From SKLM01 sp964421785 (GTDB taxonomy: Bacteria; Chloroflexota; Anaerolineae; B4-G1), in assembly GCA_964421785.1 (NCBI GenBank), contig CAYQZG010000060.1:1-22355 (forward strand): 22,355 bases of DNA. Direction: 5' to 3'. The notes beneath the pieces were generated by a model, which worked only from the letters and a program-made list of their open reading frames with translations, was not told the origin of the DNA and searched no databases. Positions 20,845 to 22,355 of the stretch are shown here, piece after piece (position 1 is the first letter of the stretch; each line of letters opens with the position of its first letter). Position numbers and translations under genes: made by a program.

Positions 20845-22248
20845 CTAACTCGTCTCGTCACCTGCACCGTCGTTCTTCTGAAGGACCCTCTGATAGGGTT
20901 GGATCATCCCCTCCTTGATGCGTGACGTGAAGGCCCGCCGGATGAAGGGCACGTGCATCAGCGGTGTCACAAACGTGTTTAGGAGCCGCACCCCGAGGTT
21001 CCGCTGGGGAAAGTCGTAGATCCCCATACGTTTGTAGGCCCGGTGGTCGGCCTGGAAGACCAGGCGCAGCTTGCCCCACACGTCATCGCGGAAGACCTTC
21101 ATCCCGCCCACGCCGAGGAAGGTGGCCGGCGCCCGGTAGCCTTTGTCGGCCAGGCGAATCAGTCGCTCGGCCATGCTCTGCAGCAGCCCGTCGACGTGAG
21201 CCGAGTCCCCGAACTCGTCGCTCACGAAGCCCACCAGGTTCGATTGCTGCCACTCCACATACGCCTGCAGGATCTGTTGCAGGTTGGGCACCTGGCTCAA
21301 GGGCCCGGAGACGATGAACCCGAACTGCTTGCCCATCAGCGAGGGGGTGTGAGTGTTGAAGAAGGAGCGATCGAAGAACTGCTTCCATGTCGACGATAGG
21401 TAACGGTCGCAGATCGCCCCCGCGAAGACCAGCACGTCGGCCGTCTTCAGCTTCGAATTGTAGAAGCCGATGTAGTCGTCCTTCCCCATGTAGGCGCATT
21501 CGTAGTCGTACCCACATCGCAGGCAGCCCAAGCAACCGCCCTTAATCTCCAGATCATGCAGATTGATCACCTCGATCTCCTGGGCGAAGGCGGCCTGGAA
21601 GCACTCGACCATGCGCGCCAGATTCGTCTGCTCCGGCGTGGCGTCGCTCACGACCACCACCTTCCTGTCGCCCGCGTCGACAGTCTGGGCCACGGGACCG
21701 GGCGCGTAGTCGAATGCTCGGTGCGTCATCACCGCGTACCTCCGCGCCGTCAGGCGCTGCTCCTCCACCACCTGGAAGAAGTCCGCCGCGAACGTGGTCA
21801 GATTCGTCCGCCCCTCCTCCTTCAGCAGATCCTGCATCTCGGCGGAGAAGGCCCCGACGTACCGCATCTCGAGGTCATCGCAGATGGCGTGGATGTAGTT
21901 GTGGGCTGTGTGGTCGAAGAAGTGAATGGAGGTGGAGAGAGCGGCTCCATACTTACCCACGAAGGCTTCCTCGGCCCCTCGCTCCCCGATCAGCTCGATG
22001 AAGCGCTTGTAGTTGGCGTGCACCAGAAAGACGTAGAGCGGGAAGGCCCACAGCACGCCATCGGACGAGCGCACGCGGTCGATGACGTCCTGGAACGCCT
22101 CCTCATCCCGCTCGATCCGCTTAAGTCGGTGGGCGATGTGCACGATCTCCAGGTCGTGCTGCGGGAACGTCTTCTGAATGTAGTGCACGTACTGCATAGT
22201 GACGCTCAGCTCGCCCTTGGGGCTGCCGTTCAGAACGGTGATCCTCAT
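20845..22248 (-). CDS. Double flavodoxin-like NAD(P)H/FMN oxidoreductase with Cys cluster
   Basis: This 467-residue protein on the minus strand has two flavodoxin-fold units of the NADPH-dependent FMN reductase type. The first starts at residue 1 with MRITVLNGSPKGELSVTMQY (phosphate loop GSPKGE) and contains VLWAFPLYVFLVHANYKRFIELI near 65-88. The second starts near 196 with KVVVVSDATPEQTNLARMVECF and has VLVFAGAICDRYLSSTWKQFFDR near 280. Between strands 2 and 3 of the second unit is C239-x2-C242-x2-C245-x5-C251, as in iron-sulfur flavoproteins and related reductases. A C-terminal helical part with LLNTFVTPLMHVPFIRRAF follows. The start at 22248 is preferred because AAGGAGAT precedes it by 8 bases; the ATG at 22275 has none. 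It is the only minus-strand gene and converges on the toxin-like gene. Confidence 0.88.
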   Translation of the reverse strand: MRITVLNGSPKGELSVTMQYVHYIQKTFPQHDLEIVHIAHRLKRIERDEEAFQDVIDRVRSSDGVLWAFPLYVFLVHANYKRFIELIGERGAEEAFVGKYGAALSTSIHFFDHTAHNYIHAICDDLEMRYVGAFSAEMQDLLKEEGRTNLTTFAADFFQVVEEQRLTARRYAVMTHRAFDYAPGPVAQTVDAGDRKVVVVSDATPEQTNLARMVECFQAAFAQEIEVINLHDLEIKGGCLGCLRCGYDYECAYMGKDDYIGFYNSKLKTADVLVFAGAICDRYLSSTWKQFFDRSFFNTHTPSLMGKQFGFIVSGPLSQVPNLQQILQAYVEWQQSNLVGFVSDEFGDSAHVDGLLQSMAERLIRLADKGYRAPATFLGVGGMKVFRDDVWGKLRLVFQADHRAYKRMGIYDFPQRNLGVRLLNTFVTPLMHVPFIRRAFTSRIKEGMIQPYQRVLQKNDGAGDETS

Positions 22249-22355
22249 CGTGTCATCTCCTTGCCTGTCTCTCATTCCCCACTTGCTTTCGGCGGACTAG
22301 GCGGCCTACGCAGTAAGCGGCCCGGGGACGGGCTTGGCGGCATCCGCGGTCGACG

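Noticed and set aside
22276..22355. Sequence upstream of the double flavodoxin gene at the window edge.
   Set aside because: It is only 80 bases with no convincing -10/-35 or coding signal on either strand.

Overview
The window looks like a scaffold from a high-GC bacterium, most probably a member of the Chloroflexota (Anaerolineae-like). This is inferred from three things: a lipoprotein with a long Pro/Thr-rich stalk and a beta-propeller, two large secreted proteins ending in a YDV-[FL]-LPM-[VI]-[LV]-K tail of the kind I associate with that phylum, and a dense set of GNAT, Nudix and alpha/beta-hydrolase genes. The sequence contains two assembly gaps. One is 100 N (2318-2417) of unknown true length. 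The other is 10 N (7182-7191), flanked by a 9-bp duplication, and appears to be an unmerged contig overlap.

Layout. 1-884: the end of an isoprenylcysteine-methyltransferase-like gene and a flavodoxin. 885-1424: mostly non-coding, with hairpins and the C-terminal remnant of a peptide deformylase. 1425-4523: a lipoprotein serine hydrolase with a membrane tail (interrupted by the 100-N gap and a palindromic dispersed repeat), then a beta-propeller lipoprotein joined by an ATGA overlap. 4645-10346: a collinear run of small-molecule-modifying enzymes: GNAT, AAC(2')-like GNAT, Nudix hydrolase, alpha/beta hydrolase, HIT C-terminal fragment, AAC(3)-family acetyltransferase, HIT N-terminal half fused to a membrane tail, GNAT and an AlkD-like DNA-repair protein. 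Gaps between most of these genes are tiny or negative. 10431-16942: two large secreted glycoside-hydrolase-like proteins flanking a secreted serine hydrolase (beta-lactamase/DD-peptidase fold). 17160-19992: a SAM methyltransferase, a nitrilase-superfamily amidohydrolase and a tandem GNAT. 20071-20834: a promoter with an inverted repeat driving a two-gene toxin-antitoxin-like pair (TumE/DUF6516 type). 20845-22248: a double-flavodoxin NAD(P)H/FMN oxidoreductase-like gene on the opposite strand.

Functionally, the window reads as an accessory region. It combines surface or secreted sugar-processing proteins with an unusually concentrated set of CoA-dependent acetyltransferases (four GNAT proteins with five predicted domains, plus one AAC(3)). 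The most unusual structure is a HIT gene that seems to be cut at its catalytic histidines, with the two pieces in reversed order on either side of the AAC(3) gene. Other points of note are a glycoside hydrolase whose predicted acid/base Glu is Gln, the shared C-terminal tail, a possible leader-peptide/attenuator ahead of the second serine hydrolase, and a 25-bp palindromic repeat found both beside the assembly gap and 14.6 kb away.
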